Positions 36,769 through 45,292 of a DNA stretch of 64,000 bases are shown here, piece by piece (the first letter of the stretch is position 1; every line of letters begins with the position of its first letter). The stretch covers positions 3,209,501 to 3,273,500 of the forward strand of contig NZ_CP041217.1 in the NCBI RefSeq assembly GCF_006542275.1, written 5' to 3'. The notes beneath the pieces are model-generated. The model made no database searches. It was not told the DNA's origin and saw only the letters and a list, made by a program, of their open reading frames with translations. Source of the stretch: Saccharibacillus brassicae (lineage in GTDB: Bacteria > Bacillota > Bacilli > Paenibacillales > Paenibacillaceae). The position numbers and the translations under genes were made by a program.

Positions 36769-38097
36769 TTACGACTGGTTTTCGACATTTTTCGTCATCG
36801 GATCAGGCAGCGCCGGAGCGGGAGCGGCCAGGCATTCGCGGCCGCCCATATACGGGCGAAGCGCCGGCGGCAGGTAGATCGAGCCGTCTGCGCGCTGATG
36901 GTTTTCCAGCAGCGGAATAAGCAGGCGGGGGACGGCGGCGGCCGTGTTGTTCAGCGTATGGCAGTAACGAAGTTTGCCGTCTTCGCCCCGGTAGCGCAGC
37001 CCGGCTCGCCGGGCCTGGAAGTCGCCGACGTTCGACGCCGAATGCGTCTCGCCGTAAGCGCCGCGGCTCGGCATCCACGTCTCGATATCGTACTGCTTGT
37101 AATTTTTCTGCGACATGTCCCCGATGCAGACGGCGACTTTGCGGTACGGCAGTTCAAGCAGGCGCAGCAGGTCTTCCGCATTGCGCGTAATGTCCTGCAG
37201 CAGGCGCTCCGCTTCGGCTTCTTCGCCGCGGCAGATGACGATTTGCTCGACTTTGGCGAATTGATGCACGCGGTACAAGCCGCGGGTATCGCGTCCGGCC
37301 GAGCCGACTTCGCTGCGGAAGCAGGTCGAGATGCCGGCCACGCGGATCGGCTGCTCCACGTCGAGAATCTCGTCTGCGAAGTAGGCGATCAGCGGCACTT
37401 CCGACGTGCCGACGAGCCAGGCGTCTTGTCCTTCGATCTTGTACGCCTGATCCTGCCCGGTCGGGAAAAATCCGGTGTCCCGCATCGCTTTGGTCCGCAC
37501 CATCAGCGGAACGTCCATGCCGGTGAAGCCGCGCTCTTCGAGCAGGTCGAGCGCCAGCTGCTGCACCGCACGCTGAAGGCGCAGGCCGTCGCCGGTCAGG
37601 AAATAGCTGCGCGTACCGGCGACTTTGACGCCGCGCTCCATGTCGAATAAAGCGTGCAGGTCGCCTAATTCGACATGGTCGCGCGGTTCGAAATCGAAGG
37701 CCGGAAGCTCCCCGACGACCGCGATTTCCACGTTATCCGCGTCCGATTTTCCGTAGGGCGTATCCGCCGACACGAGGTTCGGCACCCGGTCCATCAGCTC
37801 GCGGTAGCGCCGATTCACGTCGGCAAGTTCGGTCTCCACCGTCGCAAGCTCGGCTTTTTCCGTCCGAATGGCTTCTTTGCGCCGATCCGCTTCGGCTTTG
37901 TCGCCTGCGGCGAGGCAGGCTCCGATCTCTTCGCTGAACCGGTTGCGCCGCGCCCGCAGCGTCTCCGAGCGTTCGGCCAGCTCCCGCCTGCGTTCGTCCG
38001 TCTCCAGCAGCTCGGCGATCGACAGCTTTATTTTTTTACCGTCGGCCGCCGCCTGAAATTGTTCCGCTTTTGCCCGAATCTGCTTCATGTCCATCAT
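36769..38097 (-). CDS. serS: seryl-tRNA synthetase
   Basis: 442-residue class II synthetase charging tRNA-Ser. N-terminal coiled-coil arm (residues about 1-110) that grips the long variable arm of tRNA-Ser, then the catalytic core with TSEVPL, motif 2 FRSEVGSAGRDTRGLYRVHQF and motif 3 near NNTAAAVPRLLIPLLENHQ. The C-terminus has a short Pro/Ala tail. Translation from the first ATG, which has AAGGAG 11 bases before. Expression is controlled by the T-box leader immediately upstream. Confidence 0.95.
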   Translation of the reverse strand: MMDMKQIRAKAEQFQAAADGKKIKLSIAELLETDERRRELAERSETLRARRNRFSEEIGACLAAGDKAEADRRKEAIRTEKAELATVETELADVNRRYRELMDRVPNLVSADTPYGKSDADNVEIAVVGELPAFDFEPRDHVELGDLHALFDMERGVKVAGTRSYFLTGDGLRLQRAVQQLALDLLEERGFTGMDVPLMVRTKAMRDTGFFPTGQDQAYKIEGQDAWLVGTSEVPLIAYFADEILDVEQPIRVAGISTCFRSEVGSAGRDTRGLYRVHQFAKVEQIVICRGEEAEAERLLQDITRNAEDLLRLLELPYRKVAVCIGDMSQKNYKQYDIETWMPSRGAYGETHSASNVGDFQARRAGLRYRGEDGKLRYCHTLNNTAAAVPRLLIPLLENHQRADGSIYLPPALRPYMGGRECLAAPAPALPDPMTKNVENQS

Positions 38098-38136
38098 GGG
38101 TGTGCACGCTCCTTGGGAATAAGAATAAAAAAACGC

Positions 38137-38357
38137 AAAAACGCCCTCTCGTTTGGGACGAGGGGCGTATGTACGCTCGCGGTGCCACCCAATTTGACCG
38201 TTCCTTCAGGAACGATCCGCTCTGGATTCCGCGATAACGGGCGAATACCGGTTGACTTAGGGAGTCGGCGCGGCGGACGAACGTGCGCGCGGACCCTTGA
38301 CGAAAACGCCTCGGAGTTGGATGCTCGTCATCGGCATGCTGAACGTTTGAAATTGTG
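38137..38357 (-). promoter_or_regulatory. T-box riboswitch of serS
   Basis: Minus-strand leader between the serS promoter and gene. It carries the T-box sequence GGGTGGCACCGCG (rc of 38178-38190) and the terminator ACGCCCCTCG...CGAGAGGGCG with TTTTT (38137-38168). A serine specifier UCC is likely in GACUCCCUAAG (rc around 38261-38263). Uncharged tRNA-Ser would pair with both sites and cause antitermination. Confidence 0.88.
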
Positions 38358-38363
38358 ATTCCC

Positions 38364-38392
38364 AGTATAACGCCGCGCCGCCCCGCCGTCAA
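38364..38392 (-). promoter_or_regulatory. sigma-A promoter of serS
   Basis: Minus strand TTGACG, 17 bases, TATACT, placing the transcript start just before the T-box leader. Confidence 0.8.
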
Positions 38393-38408
38393 CGTGCACA
38401 AAAAACGC

Positions 38409-38446
38409 AAAAAAAAGAGGCTTCGGATTCGGGGGAATCCGGAGCC
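38409..38446 (-). terminator. intrinsic terminator of the 38685 gene
   Basis: Minus strand: AGGCTCCGGATTC, loop CCCC, GAATCCGAAGCCT, followed by a run of Ts. Confidence 0.85.
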
Positions 38447-38684
38447 TGCACGCGTGATCGGGTCTGGAAGGAGAGGAGGGCGATCCGCCGTCAATGAAGG
38501 AGGAGGAAATATGATGAAGCGGGTCCCGGCTGCGAAAGAGGAAGTCTGAGAGGAAGGATACCGGCCGGGAAGCCGCGAAGCACCCAAAAGTGCGGCATTC
38601 AAAATGCTGGATGAATATGATGGAAAATGGATGAATGATCGTTTTTTGTGAATGGCTGCTTGGCGTAAAAGATAAGGCGGAGGC

Positions 38685-39137
38685 TTACGCGCTGATCGCG
38701 TTATAGCGATTCGACAATTCTTCGAACCATTCCTTGTCTTTGAGCTGCAGAGCCAGATCAATCAGGTTGTTCAGTTCGCCGCGCTCCAGTTCGACCTGGT
38801 CGTTGAAGCTGATGCAGGCGGAGATTTGGATACGTTCTTCGGCGTCCGCGGAAAGGTCGATATCGACGTTCACTTCGACTTCGGCGTCCATGAATTCTTT
38901 TTTGAGGAAGTAGATCACTTCGCACAGGATAACCGGTCTGACGTAGCTTTCGAACGAGCAGTCCATGACTTTGACCCAGTAGTGCGGATTCGAGAAGTGC
39001 AGCGTCTGACCGGCTTGTTCGCCCTGGTTGGTGTGAATGTCCTGGGTCAGTTCGAGAAGAACGGGTTCGGCTTCGAAGAATTTCGCGATTTGTTTGTGAA
39101 GAACTTCCGTAATTCCTTTAGTATTCAGCATGATCAT
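38685..39137 (-). CDS. small soluble protein with IDEAL-like C-terminus
   Basis: 150 residues, acidic. N-terminal helix (ITEVLHKQIAKFFEAEPVLLELTQDIH), beta-rich middle (YWVKVMDCSFESYVRPVILCEVIYFLKKEF, EVEVNVDIDLSADAEERIQISACISF), and a C-terminal helix LNNLIDLALQLKDKEWFEELSNRYN resembling the IDEAL domain found in small Bacillota regulators. The ATG follows GAGAGAGGTG. Monocistronic with its own terminator. Function unknown; the IDEAL match is by eye. Confidence 0.65.
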   Translation of the reverse strand: MIMLNTKGITEVLHKQIAKFFEAEPVLLELTQDIHTNQGEQAGQTLHFSNPHYWVKVMDCSFESYVRPVILCEVIYFLKKEFMDAEVEVNVDIDLSADAEERIQISACISFNDQVELERGELNNLIDLALQLKDKEWFEELSNRYNAISA

Positions 39138-39334
39138 GAGTGCTGCACCTCTCTCTTGGGTATTTGTCGTTTATCCGTTTACTTTGTCGTTTTTTGTTGG
39201 TGTGTTATCTTCTTGATTTATTTATCGGTGCAGGAAAATGAAAGTTTATAGCAATGTTTAAAAAGATTTCGCAAAATCTACTCGTAAAAGATTAATAGGA
39301 ACATCTTCCGATACGCGCTTTTTTTCACGGACGC

Positions 39335-39373
39335 AAAAAAGTACCGGACAGTCCTAGAGGACGATCCGGTACC
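39335..39373 (-). terminator. intrinsic terminator of the TerC gene
   Basis: Minus strand: GTACCGGATCGTCC, loop, GGACTGTCCGGTAC, then TTTTTT. Confidence 0.88.
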
Positions 39374-39405
39374 GGGAAATATCGCGCATTGCAAAGCGCT
39401 TGGAC

Positions 39406-40248
39406 TTACTTGTCGATCTTCGGAAGCTTCTTGGCTTGTTCTTCGACTTCGCGAATCGGATCTTCGTGCGTTTTGACTTCGATCTTCTTCGACGTGAACC
39501 AGCCGATCAGGGCGATGGAGACGAGGACGACGTAGAACGTCGTTTTCCAGAGCGTGCCTTCCACGAAATCGTGCGGCACGAGTCCGATCGCTTCGTGGCC
39601 GAGGGTGTGCATGCCGAGCTTGACGCCGACCCAGCCTACGATGACGAAAGCGGCCGTTTCAAGACCCGGACGGGAGTGAAGCAGTCCGACGAACAGGTTC
39701 GCCGCGAAACGCATGATGACGAGGCCGATAAAGCCGCCGGCGAAGATAACCGCGAATTGTCCGGTATCCAGACCGCCGATCGTGCCCCAGTTGGTCGGAG
39801 GTAGTGCCACCGCGAGAGCGACAGCCGCGAGGATGGAGTCGACCGCGAACGCGAGATCCGCCAGCTCGACTTTGAGGACGACGCCCCAGAAGCTGACTTT
39901 CTTTTTGCCGACGCCTTTGCCTTCTGCGGATTCTTCCGCTTCGTCGGTCTCGGTCTTTCGGCTTCGAATCGCCTTGATGATATGATTCAACGAGATGAAC
40001 AGCAGGTAAGCCGCGCCGATCGCCTGGATCCACCATACGTCCACGAGGAACGAGATGACGAACAGGGAACCGAACCGAAGCACGAACGCTCCGACGAGAC
40101 CGTAGAACAAAGCTTTTTTGCGCTGTTCATCCGGCAGCGGTTTAACCATGATGGCCAGGACGAGCGCGTTATCCGCGGCAAGCAGGCCCTCAAGCGCGAT
40201 GAGTACAAGCAGTACCCATCCGTATTCTAGCGCCAACGACAAATCCAT
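39406..40248 (-). CDS. TerC-family membrane protein, likely Mn(II) exporter/metalation factor
   Basis: 280 residues, about seven membrane segments. The TerC acidic motifs lie in the membrane: EGLLAADNALVLAIMV near the N-terminus and VELADLAFAVDSILAAVAL in the middle; a charged loop (RKTETDEAEESAEGKGVGKKK) separates the halves. In Bacillus the TerC proteins MeeF/MeeY export Mn(II) and help metalate exoenzymes. Control by the upstream yybP-ykoY element supports a manganese role here. The start is the ATG after AAAAAAGGAG; the GTG three codons earlier overlaps it. Confidence 0.92.
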   Translation of the reverse strand: MDLSLALEYGWVLLVLIALEGLLAADNALVLAIMVKPLPDEQRKKALFYGLVGAFVLRFGSLFVISFLVDVWWIQAIGAAYLLFISLNHIIKAIRSRKTETDEAEESAEGKGVGKKKVSFWGVVLKVELADLAFAVDSILAAVALAVALPPTNWGTIGGLDTGQFAVIFAGGFIGLVIMRFAANLFVGLLHSRPGLETAAFVIVGWVGVKLGMHTLGHEAIGLVPHDFVEGTLWKTTFYVVLVSIALIGWFTSKKIEVKTHEDPIREVEEQAKKLPKIDK

Positions 40249-40311
40249 GAGCTTCACTCCTTTTTTGTAGGGGATTGAGTTCCCTCTGGTTCATGGCAAG
40301 ACCCCAATAAA

Positions 40312-40490
40312 ACAAAAGAGACTTTTACCGCCAAAGGGTACGAATGTATAGACGTGCACCAATGCACGAACAAACGTAACCTGAAGCGGTAAAAGTCTCG
40401 CTAACAACGTAGGTTGCCAACAAAGCCGGGGATATGCTCCCGTATTGACGACTTTGCTGTAAAAGCTACTCCCTCTTACCCGGTTAAGGA
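40312..40490 (-). promoter_or_regulatory. yybP-ykoY manganese riboswitch with terminator
   Basis: Minus strand carries GAGGGAGTAGC, CGTCAATACGGGAGC and CCCCGGCTTTGTTGGC (aptamer about 40395-40490), matching the yybP-ykoY core. It is followed by a long terminator hairpin with arms GAGACTTTTACCGC and GCGGTAAAAGTCTC and TTTTGTTTT (40312-40399). High Mn(II) should favour read-through into the TerC gene. Confidence 0.92.
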
Positions 40491-40532
40491 AAGATCAAGT
40501 ATGAAATTGGGGTCTTCCATAAAGTTAAGCTT

Positions 40533-40561
40533 ATCTTACTGAATGCGAAGCAGGTTGTCAA
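40533..40561 (-). promoter_or_regulatory. sigma-A promoter of the riboswitch/TerC transcript
   Basis: Minus strand TTGACA, 17 bases, TAAGAT: a consensus -35 with good -10. Confidence 0.85.
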
Positions 40562-40613
40562 CAATTAAATACTGAACTGGATTTATATAGGTATATATTT
40601 ACACAGTACAAAA

Positions 40614-41147
40614 CTACACAATTACACCGTGTTCCGACCGCGTTCTTTTCCATACTATCGCTTGGCCGCTCTCCAGACTCTCCGGAATCCGGATCAGCCG
40701 CTGGTTGGAGCTGCCCCGGTACGTCAGCGACACGTCGCGCAGATGCGCTTCGAACCGCCCGTCGACGAGCACCTGGCCGCGCCGCAGCAGCGCATATTCG
40801 TCGGAGTCCGGGCGGCTCGCCAGCTGCTCGAATGTGTAGCCGGTATAGAGCCAGACGTCGAGGTTCGGAAGCGTCTCGCGCGCAAGATCCAGGAAAGCCG
40901 CCGCCTCCGCCGCCGAGAAGAACGGATCGCCACCGGCCAGCGTCAGCCCGTCGAGCAGCGGATTGTCCGCCATCTCGCGAATGATCGCCCGCTGGCGCCC
41001 GTCGTCGAACGGCTCGCCGTAATCGAAATTCCACGTGCGCGCGCTGAAGCAGCCTTTGCACGCATGCCGGCAGCCGCTGAGGAACACAGACGCCCGCAGT
41101 CCTTCGCCTTCATTAATGGATTCGGGATAATACCCGCAGATGTTCAT
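40614..41147 (-). CDS. nrdG: anaerobic ribonucleotide reductase activating protein
   Basis: 177-residue radical SAM activase that generates the glycyl radical on NrdD. The cluster motif is CRHACKGC (CX3CX2C) near residue 30, followed by TWNFDYGEPF and the SAM-binding GGDPFFS. ATG at 41147 with GGAGGCAGGAAG before it; the longer frame runs back into nrdD. It lies 46 bases after nrdD on the same strand, the usual nrdDG order, so anaerobic dNTP synthesis is possible for this organism. Confidence 0.92.
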   Translation of the reverse strand: MNICGYYPESINEGEGLRASVFLSGCRHACKGCFSARTWNFDYGEPFDDGRQRAIIREMADNPLLDGLTLAGGDPFFSAAEAAAFLDLARETLPNLDVWLYTGYTFEQLASRPDSDEYALLRRGQVLVDGRFEAHLRDVSLTYRGSSNQRLIRIPESLESGQAIVWKRTRSEHGVIV

Positions 41148-41193
41148 CTTCTTCCTGCCTCCCTGATCGGACCGCCGGTGCTCCGGCCTTGCG

Positions 41194-43248
41194 TTATTCC
41201 CGTTCTGCCCGAACGGACTGCCCCGCATGCTTCACCCGGTCGCGCACTTCGGCCTGCTTCGCTCCATTGAACCGCGTCTGGTAGTCGCCGGTCAGATAGC
41301 CGGTCACGCGGCGCAGGCGCGAGATGTGCACTTCGGTCTCCGGTTTGCCGCAGGACGGGCACGACTCGCCGATGATCCCTTCGTAGCCGCACGACGTGCA
41401 GCGGTCGATCGGGTGGTTGATGCTGAAATAACTCACGTTGCGCTCCAGCGCGTAGACGACGATCTTGCGAAAAGCCTCCGGATTGCTGCGCACGTTGCCG
41501 TCCAGCTCGACATACGAGATGGCGCCGGCGCTGCACAGTTCGTGGAATGGCGCTTCGAGCGAAATTTTGCGCGCCGCCGTCGCCTTGTAATAGACCGGCA
41601 CGTGGAACGAATTCGTGTAATATTCGCGGTCGGTCACGCCCGGAACCCGGCCGTATTCCCGGGCATCGTTCTTCGTGAACTTGCCCGACAGTCCTTCCGC
41701 CGGGGTGGCGAACAGCGTAATGTTCAGATCGTGCTTCTCGCTCATCTCGTCGCAGTAAGCTCTCATATAACGGACGACCTGCAGCGCTTTGGCGTAGACG
41801 ACGTCGTCTTCCGCATGATGCTTGCCGTACAGGGCTTTCATGGATTCGGCGATGCCGATGAATCCGATCGACAGGCTGCCGTGCTTGAGCAGACCTTCGA
41901 CCTTGTCGTCCGGCCCCAACTGCTCACCGCCTTCCCAGACGCCTTCGCGCATCATGAAATCGGACGCTTTGGCCGGCTGGTTCGCCTGAATCCGGTAGCG
42001 GTGCAGCAGTCCGGCAAGCGCGACGTCGAGCGATTGCTTCAGCATGGCGTAGTATCCGGCTTCGTCTGCCGCTGCGCGCTGCCCGAGCGCGATTCCGTAG
42101 TCCAGCGCCGGCTTGACCAGATTGATCGTGTTGAACGACAGATTGCCTTTGCCGGACAGGCGGTTGCGGCCGAAGCGGTCGGCGACGACCCGCGTGCGGC
42201 AGCCCATCGTGGCGAATTCCGTGTCCGGATCGCCGGGTACGTAATGTTCCGCGTTGATCGGCGCGTCGAGGTTGGCAAAGTTCGGATACAGCCGTCGGGT
42301 CGAGCATTCGATCGCTTTGAGGAACAGGTCGTAGTTGGGATCGCCGGGATTGCGGTTGACGCCTGTTTTGCATTTGAAAATCTGGATCGGAAAAATCGGC
42401 GTCTGCCCCCGGCCCAGCCCGCGCATCGTCGCTTCCATCAGGCTCTCCATGACGAGGCGCCCTTCGCTCGACGTGCAGGTGCCGTAGTTGATACTCGTAA
42501 AAGGAATCTGTCCGCCGCCGCGGCTCGACATCGTATTGAGATTGTGAATGAGGCTTTCCGCCGCCTGAAACGTCTCCTGGCGCGTCTCCTGGCAGGCGTA
42601 GCGGTAAGCGTGCGGATAGCGGACGTTCAGTTCGGCGTTGTCCATGAACAGTTCGGCGTCGGCGGGCACGGCTTCTTTCCCGCGCGGCGCCGCCGGTTCA
42701 TCCGTATTCCGGTGCTCCGCGGCGAAATAGTCGAAATAGGCCAGCCCTTTGCGGAAATGCTTAATGAAGGAACGGCCGACGTAAGGCGCCAGATCGTGAT
42801 CCAGCTTGTTCGCCGAGACGCCGCCGTACTGCGAGTTCTGCTGGCATTGGAAGATGATCGCCGTCAGCGCCATCGCCGTCATGATCGTCTGCGGGGTGCG
42901 CAGATCGCCGCTGCCCGTGCTGAAGCCCTGCGCGAGCAGCTTGTCGAACGGGATGAAGATGCAGTTGGTCGTGCCGACCGCGTAATGGTCGAGATCATGC
43001 ACGTAGACGGTGTTGCCGCGAACGGCCGCTTCCACTTCGGCCGGCAGCACGTGACGGCGCGCGTACCATTTGGCGTATTCGCTGCCGAATTTGCTCATTT
43101 TGCCGGAAAAGCTGTCTCCGTTCAGGTTGGCGTTCTCGCGCAGCGTCTCCGTGTCGAGACTGTCCGCGATATCGCGCCCGATCCGGGTAATTTCTTCGAG
43201 CGCCTCGCGGTTTGGGGCTGCCGGAGAGAAGGGGAAGGTGATGCTCAT
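41194..43248 (-). CDS. nrdD: anaerobic ribonucleoside-triphosphate reductase, class III
   Basis: 684-residue glycyl radical enzyme making dNTPs without oxygen. Landmarks: VHDLDHYAVGTTNC, GGQIPFTSINYGTC, MGCRTRVVADRFG, a C-terminal zinc ribbon with four cysteines (CTSCGYEG and SCPSCGK), and the glycyl radical segment RRVTGYLTGD at about residue 647. No ATP-cone is obvious at the N-terminus, which starts directly with FPFSPAAPNREALEE, so allosteric control may differ. AAGGACGG lies before the ATG. A palindrome resembling an NrdR box lies 70 bases upstream. Confidence 0.93.
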   Translation of the reverse strand: MSITFPFSPAAPNREALEEITRIGRDIADSLDTETLRENANLNGDSFSGKMSKFGSEYAKWYARRHVLPAEVEAAVRGNTVYVHDLDHYAVGTTNCIFIPFDKLLAQGFSTGSGDLRTPQTIMTAMALTAIIFQCQQNSQYGGVSANKLDHDLAPYVGRSFIKHFRKGLAYFDYFAAEHRNTDEPAAPRGKEAVPADAELFMDNAELNVRYPHAYRYACQETRQETFQAAESLIHNLNTMSSRGGGQIPFTSINYGTCTSSEGRLVMESLMEATMRGLGRGQTPIFPIQIFKCKTGVNRNPGDPNYDLFLKAIECSTRRLYPNFANLDAPINAEHYVPGDPDTEFATMGCRTRVVADRFGRNRLSGKGNLSFNTINLVKPALDYGIALGQRAAADEAGYYAMLKQSLDVALAGLLHRYRIQANQPAKASDFMMREGVWEGGEQLGPDDKVEGLLKHGSLSIGFIGIAESMKALYGKHHAEDDVVYAKALQVVRYMRAYCDEMSEKHDLNITLFATPAEGLSGKFTKNDAREYGRVPGVTDREYYTNSFHVPVYYKATAARKISLEAPFHELCSAGAISYVELDGNVRSNPEAFRKIVVYALERNVSYFSINHPIDRCTSCGYEGIIGESCPSCGKPETEVHISRLRRVTGYLTGDYQTRFNGAKQAEVRDRVKHAGQSVRAERE

Positions 43249-43315
43249 GGTCGGTTCCGTCCTTTCGATATGTAGGGTTCATACTAGATTTGGACTCTGA
43301 GCCCTTAATCTACAC

Positions 43316-43328
43316 CTACATCTTGTAG
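43316..43328 (-). promoter_or_regulatory. candidate NrdR box upstream of nrdDG
   Basis: CTACATCTTGTAG, an inverted repeat with TACA/TGTA arms, similar to the ACAC-TATAT-GTGT core of NrdR sites. Only one box is clear, whereas NrdR normally uses two. Confidence 0.35.
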
Positions 43329-43542
43329 TTGTGAAGACGACGGAGGGGCATTGGCACACAACTGCCACAAACGGCTGCCGAAAAAGTAATCAAATCGTCA
43401 AGGTTGAAAACGCCCTCTGGCCGCGAAGCCCGCAGCGGCGCGGACCGGACGCAAATTCGATTTCGCGGCCAAAGGGGTATACAATAAACACATCCCAACC
43501 GCGGAGCGGACCGAACGCCGCATCCGCGAACAAAAGGAGCGA

Positions 43543-43869
43543 ATGAACATGGCGATAGCGGAATTGACGATCGTTCCGATCGGAACGGGCAGCACGAGCC
43601 TGAGCGGCTACGTGGCGGAGATGCAGCGCAAGCTGGCGACGCTCGAAGGCATCCGGTACGAATTGACGTCGATGAGCACGATCATCGAAGGCCCGCTCGA
43701 CCGGATTCTGGACGCGGTACAGGCGCTGCACGAACACACCTTCGAATCCGGCGCGCTGCGCGTCTCCACGTCGGTCAAGATCGACGACCGCCGCGACAAA
43801 GAAGGCTCGTCCGCCCAGAAGCTCGCTTCGGTCCAAGCCCGATTGGCCGAACCGAACGAAGTGCAGTAA
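43543..43869 (+). CDS. thiamine-binding MTH1187/YqgV family protein
   Basis: 108-residue ferredoxin-like protein of the YqgV/MTH1187 group, which binds thiamine or its pyrimidine. Conserved IVPIGTGSTSLSGYVAEMQRKL, TSMSTIIEGPLDRILDAVQALHEHTF and RVSTSVKIDDRRDK. Preceded by AAAAGGAG; the ATG two codons later is an alternative start. Single gene diverging from nrdDG. Confidence 0.85.
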   Translation: MNMAIAELTIVPIGTGSTSLSGYVAEMQRKLATLEGIRYELTSMSTIIEGPLDRILDAVQALHEHTFESGALRVSTSVKIDDRRDKEGSSAQKLASVQARLAEPNEVQ

Positions 43870-43984
43870 GCGCCGAAGCAGGAGGGAGCAGGAGCAAAAA
43901 GGCGCGGGAACAAGCGCGGAAAAGCCGCGTCAAAAACCGCACGTACGCACACGCGAAATTTTTCGTCTTTTTGCTCCGAAAAGC

Positions 43985-44012
43985 TTGCGAATTTCCCGAA
44001 TCGGTGTATAAT
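43985..44012 (+). promoter_or_regulatory. promoter of tRNA-Thr
   Basis: TTGCGA, 16 bases, TATAAT; 32 bases before the tRNA. Confidence 0.75.
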
Positions 44013-44044
44013 AGATTTCGTTGCTGTTCCAGCATACCAAATAA

Positions 44045-44116
44045 GCTGATGTAGCTCAGGGGTAGAGCAACGCACTCGTAATGCGTAGGTCGGGGGTTCA
44101 ATTCCCTTCATCAGCA
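44045..44116 (+). tRNA. tRNA-Thr (CGT anticodon)
   Basis: Cloverleaf by eye: acceptor GCTGATG/CATCAGC, D arm GCTC...GAGC, anticodon arm ACGCA-CTCGTAA-TGCGT giving anticodon CGT (reads ACG, Thr), T arm GGGGG-TTCAATT-CCCTT, discriminator A. CCA is not encoded. Its 3' part is the left boundary repeat of the island that follows. Confidence 0.9.
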
Positions 44117-44118
44117 TC
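44086..44118 (+). repeat. attL-like repeat in the tRNA-Thr 3' end
   Basis: 33 bases beginning TAGGTCGGGGGTTCAATTCC and ending CATCAGCATC; repeated with one mismatch at 46837-46869, 2.75 kb away. Typical of integration into a tRNA gene. Confidence 0.8.
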
Positions 44119-44681
44119 CAAGCGCAAATATCCCGTAAGATCAACGTTTGTCCGCAGTAATTGGGCTTGGAGGGCAGCTCGCAAGAGCAGCGTAATCCAG
44201 CCTGAAAAGTGCTAAAACGTTGGTGCTAATTACGGGTTACACGAAGCCTTCTACGAATAATCGTAGGAGGTTTTTTTTGCATGCAAATCGATCCATGTCC
44301 AGGTAAGAGATGAGATCGAAACAGTATGCACTAACTCTCATACTTTCAGACTCGTTACATCAAACTAGGGGATACCTAGTGCTCTTTATGCAGTTTATTA
44401 AATCCTTTTTTGTGGAAGTGCTTAGTCGATATTAAATTTGTTGAATATATTCAAATACATGATTTTTTGGTATCGGTTTTATTGAAGAAAAAAAGAATTA
44501 TTGGCATTTATTGAACAAAAAAAGCAGCTTGGAATTTGTAATCAATATCGATGCTCAACTGAATGAAAAATACATAAGGTGCAGTACTGACCACGAACCT
44601 AATGCGGTCACTGATTTGAGCCATTCAAGAATGCAATCCTTTAATGAAGCATAATACTTTGCCTAAATGGGGGAGTCCAAA
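44119..44681. other. left part of AT-rich island, no gene seen
   Basis: First about 125 bases contain spaced inverted pieces (CCCGTAA...TTACGGG and two AACGTT) that could be integrase arm sites. A terminator follows at 44247-44278, then about 370 bases of AT-rich DNA without a supported ORF. Confidence 0.5.
44247..44278 (+). terminator. intrinsic terminator downstream of tRNA-Thr
   Basis: CCTTCTACGA, loop ATAA, TCGTAGGAGG, eight Ts. Confidence 0.88.
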
Positions 44682-45233
44682 GTGACCGATGAACAGAAAA
44701 AATTTATAGTTAGTTATGGAGTTGATTTAGATCATAATAATATGGAATTTCTAACGGAAAGCTTATTAACACCGTACTTGGATGATATTTTTTTTAGAAA
44801 AAACAAGAAAGCAAGTAAAGAAGAAGCCAGAGCTATTGTACAAATACAAACAATGGATTTGAATCCAAGGAAACCTTCTTACACTTATTACACTAATGAG
44901 TATTACGTTACTGTTGCGCAATTAGAAGGGTTTAAATATGGGCTTTCAAAGTTGAAAGGTAAACATGTATTATGTGATCCTGATGTGCAAGGTCATTTTT
45001 GGAGTAAAAAAGGAGAAATAGAATTTAGCTTTAATCTATATTGCACTTTAGAAGGTTCTTACTTGCTTTTTTACCAATTTGGAGAAGATTTTCTTGCGGA
45101 TGAACTTATTCTAAAATCAATACACCGTTTTCCGGAATCAAAACGTTACTTAGAGTTCTCGAAAGATGTGTCAAAAGAAGAAAGAAAGCGACTTATTGAA
45201 AATTGGATTGAAGCAATGACAAATTTAACTTGA
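44682..45233 (+). CDS. orphan island protein, unknown function
   Basis: 183 residues, AT-rich codon use unlike its neighbours. Charged N-terminus (DEQKKFIVSYGVDLDHNNMEF), an aromatic beta-rich centre (PSYTYYTNEYYVTVAQLEGF, GEIEFSFNLYCTLEGSYLLFYQFG) and a helical Lys/Glu end. The size and composition resemble immunity-type or cargo proteins of mobile elements, but no family is recognised. GTG at 44682 is preferred because GGGGGAG ends 6 bases before it; the ATG five codons earlier overlaps that site. A terminator follows directly. Confidence 0.6.
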   Translation: MTDEQKKFIVSYGVDLDHNNMEFLTESLLTPYLDDIFFRKNKKASKEEARAIVQIQTMDLNPRKPSYTYYTNEYYVTVAQLEGFKYGLSKLKGKHVLCDPDVQGHFWSKKGEIEFSFNLYCTLEGSYLLFYQFGEDFLADELILKSIHRFPESKRYLEFSKDVSKEERKRLIENWIEAMTNLT

Positions 45234-45246
45234 TTGTATGCCTTTA

Positions 45247-45277
45247 AGGCTGGACTCTTTGAGAGTTCAGCCTTTTT
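45247..45277 (+). terminator. intrinsic terminator of the orphan island gene
   Basis: AGGCTGGACTCT, 3-base loop, AGAGTTCAGCCT, Ts. Confidence 0.85.
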
Positions 45278-45292
45278 ATTGCTCTTTTTTGT

